Shown here one piece after another: positions 5,486-5,509 of a stretch of DNA of 5,509 nt. The stretch lies in assembly GCA_900539195.1 (NCBI GenBank), contig UQBC01000056.1:1-5509 (forward strand), given 5' to 3'. Position numbers and translations under genes: made by a program. The notes under the pieces were generated by a model. It searched no databases. It had not been told where the DNA came from and worked only from the letters and a program-made list of their open reading frames with translations. The stretch comes from an uncultured Oscillospiraceae bacterium. Its GTDB lineage: Bacteria > Bacillota > Clostridia > Oscillospirales > Ruminococcaceae. The stretch's first letter is position 1. Each line of letters opens with the position of its first letter.

Positions 5486-5509
5486 CTGTCTCTTATACAC
5501 ATCTCCGAG
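5486..5509. other. Sequencing adapter (Nextera/Tn5 mosaic end), not genomic
   Basis: Positions 5486-5504 are identical to the 19-base Tn5 mosaic end as it appears in adapter read-through (CTGTCTCTTATACACATCT). The next five bases, CCGAG, continue exactly into the Nextera read-2 adapter. A 24-base match is far beyond chance. The segment should be trimmed and not read as a transposon end in the organism. Confidence 0.97.

Noticed and set aside
5486..5509. A Tn5-like transposon end in the genome
   Set aside because: It matches the commercial adapter exactly, including the bases after the mosaic end, and lies at the very end of the sequence; an artefact is the simplest reading.

Overview
The window reads as chromosomal DNA from a spore-forming member of the Clostridia. 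The grounds are a recognisable spoIIID sporulation regulator, strong AGGAGG-type ribosome sites, moderate G+C, and an ABC-exporter subtype common in gut Oscillospiraceae/Ruminococcaceae-like Firmicutes. The species cannot be named from this sequence. The last 24 bases (5486-5509) are not genomic: they match the Nextera/Tn5 adapter, so the piece comes from a draft or metagenome assembly.

Left part (1-1045). A tRNA-Val(UAC) gene runs leftward off the window edge and is driven by a near-consensus housekeeping promoter at 155-183. Pointing the other way, behind a perfect TATAAT box, is a small two-helix membrane protein of the DUF378 family, closed by a hairpin. Next comes spoIIID, the mother-cell DNA-binding regulator. 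It starts at a GTG chosen by a good ribosome site, is preceded by a convincing sigma-E-type promoter, and ends at an intrinsic terminator.

Right part (1069-5485, all on the minus strand). One compact operon reads marR-like regulator, ABC half-transporter, ABC half-transporter, with gaps of 8 and 18 bases. It is likely transcribed from a promoter at 5455-5483 and ends at a 12-bp-stem terminator at 1069-1099, convergent with the spoIIID terminator. The two ABC proteins have complementary departures from the consensus ATPase motifs. The first has Asp for the catalytic Glu and Gln for the switch His; the second has LSQGQ for LSGGQ. Together they predict a heterodimeric exporter with one degenerate and one catalytic ATP site, as in BmrCD and TM287/288. 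The MarR-like protein probably regulates the operon, perhaps through the inverted repeat TTATC-N5-GATAA next to the promoter.

I see no clearly undescribed system. The points most worth checking are the adapter tail, the sigma-E promoter of spoIIID, the asymmetric ABC pair, the putative MarR operator with its duplicated leader, and the hairpin directly after the operon's last stop codon.
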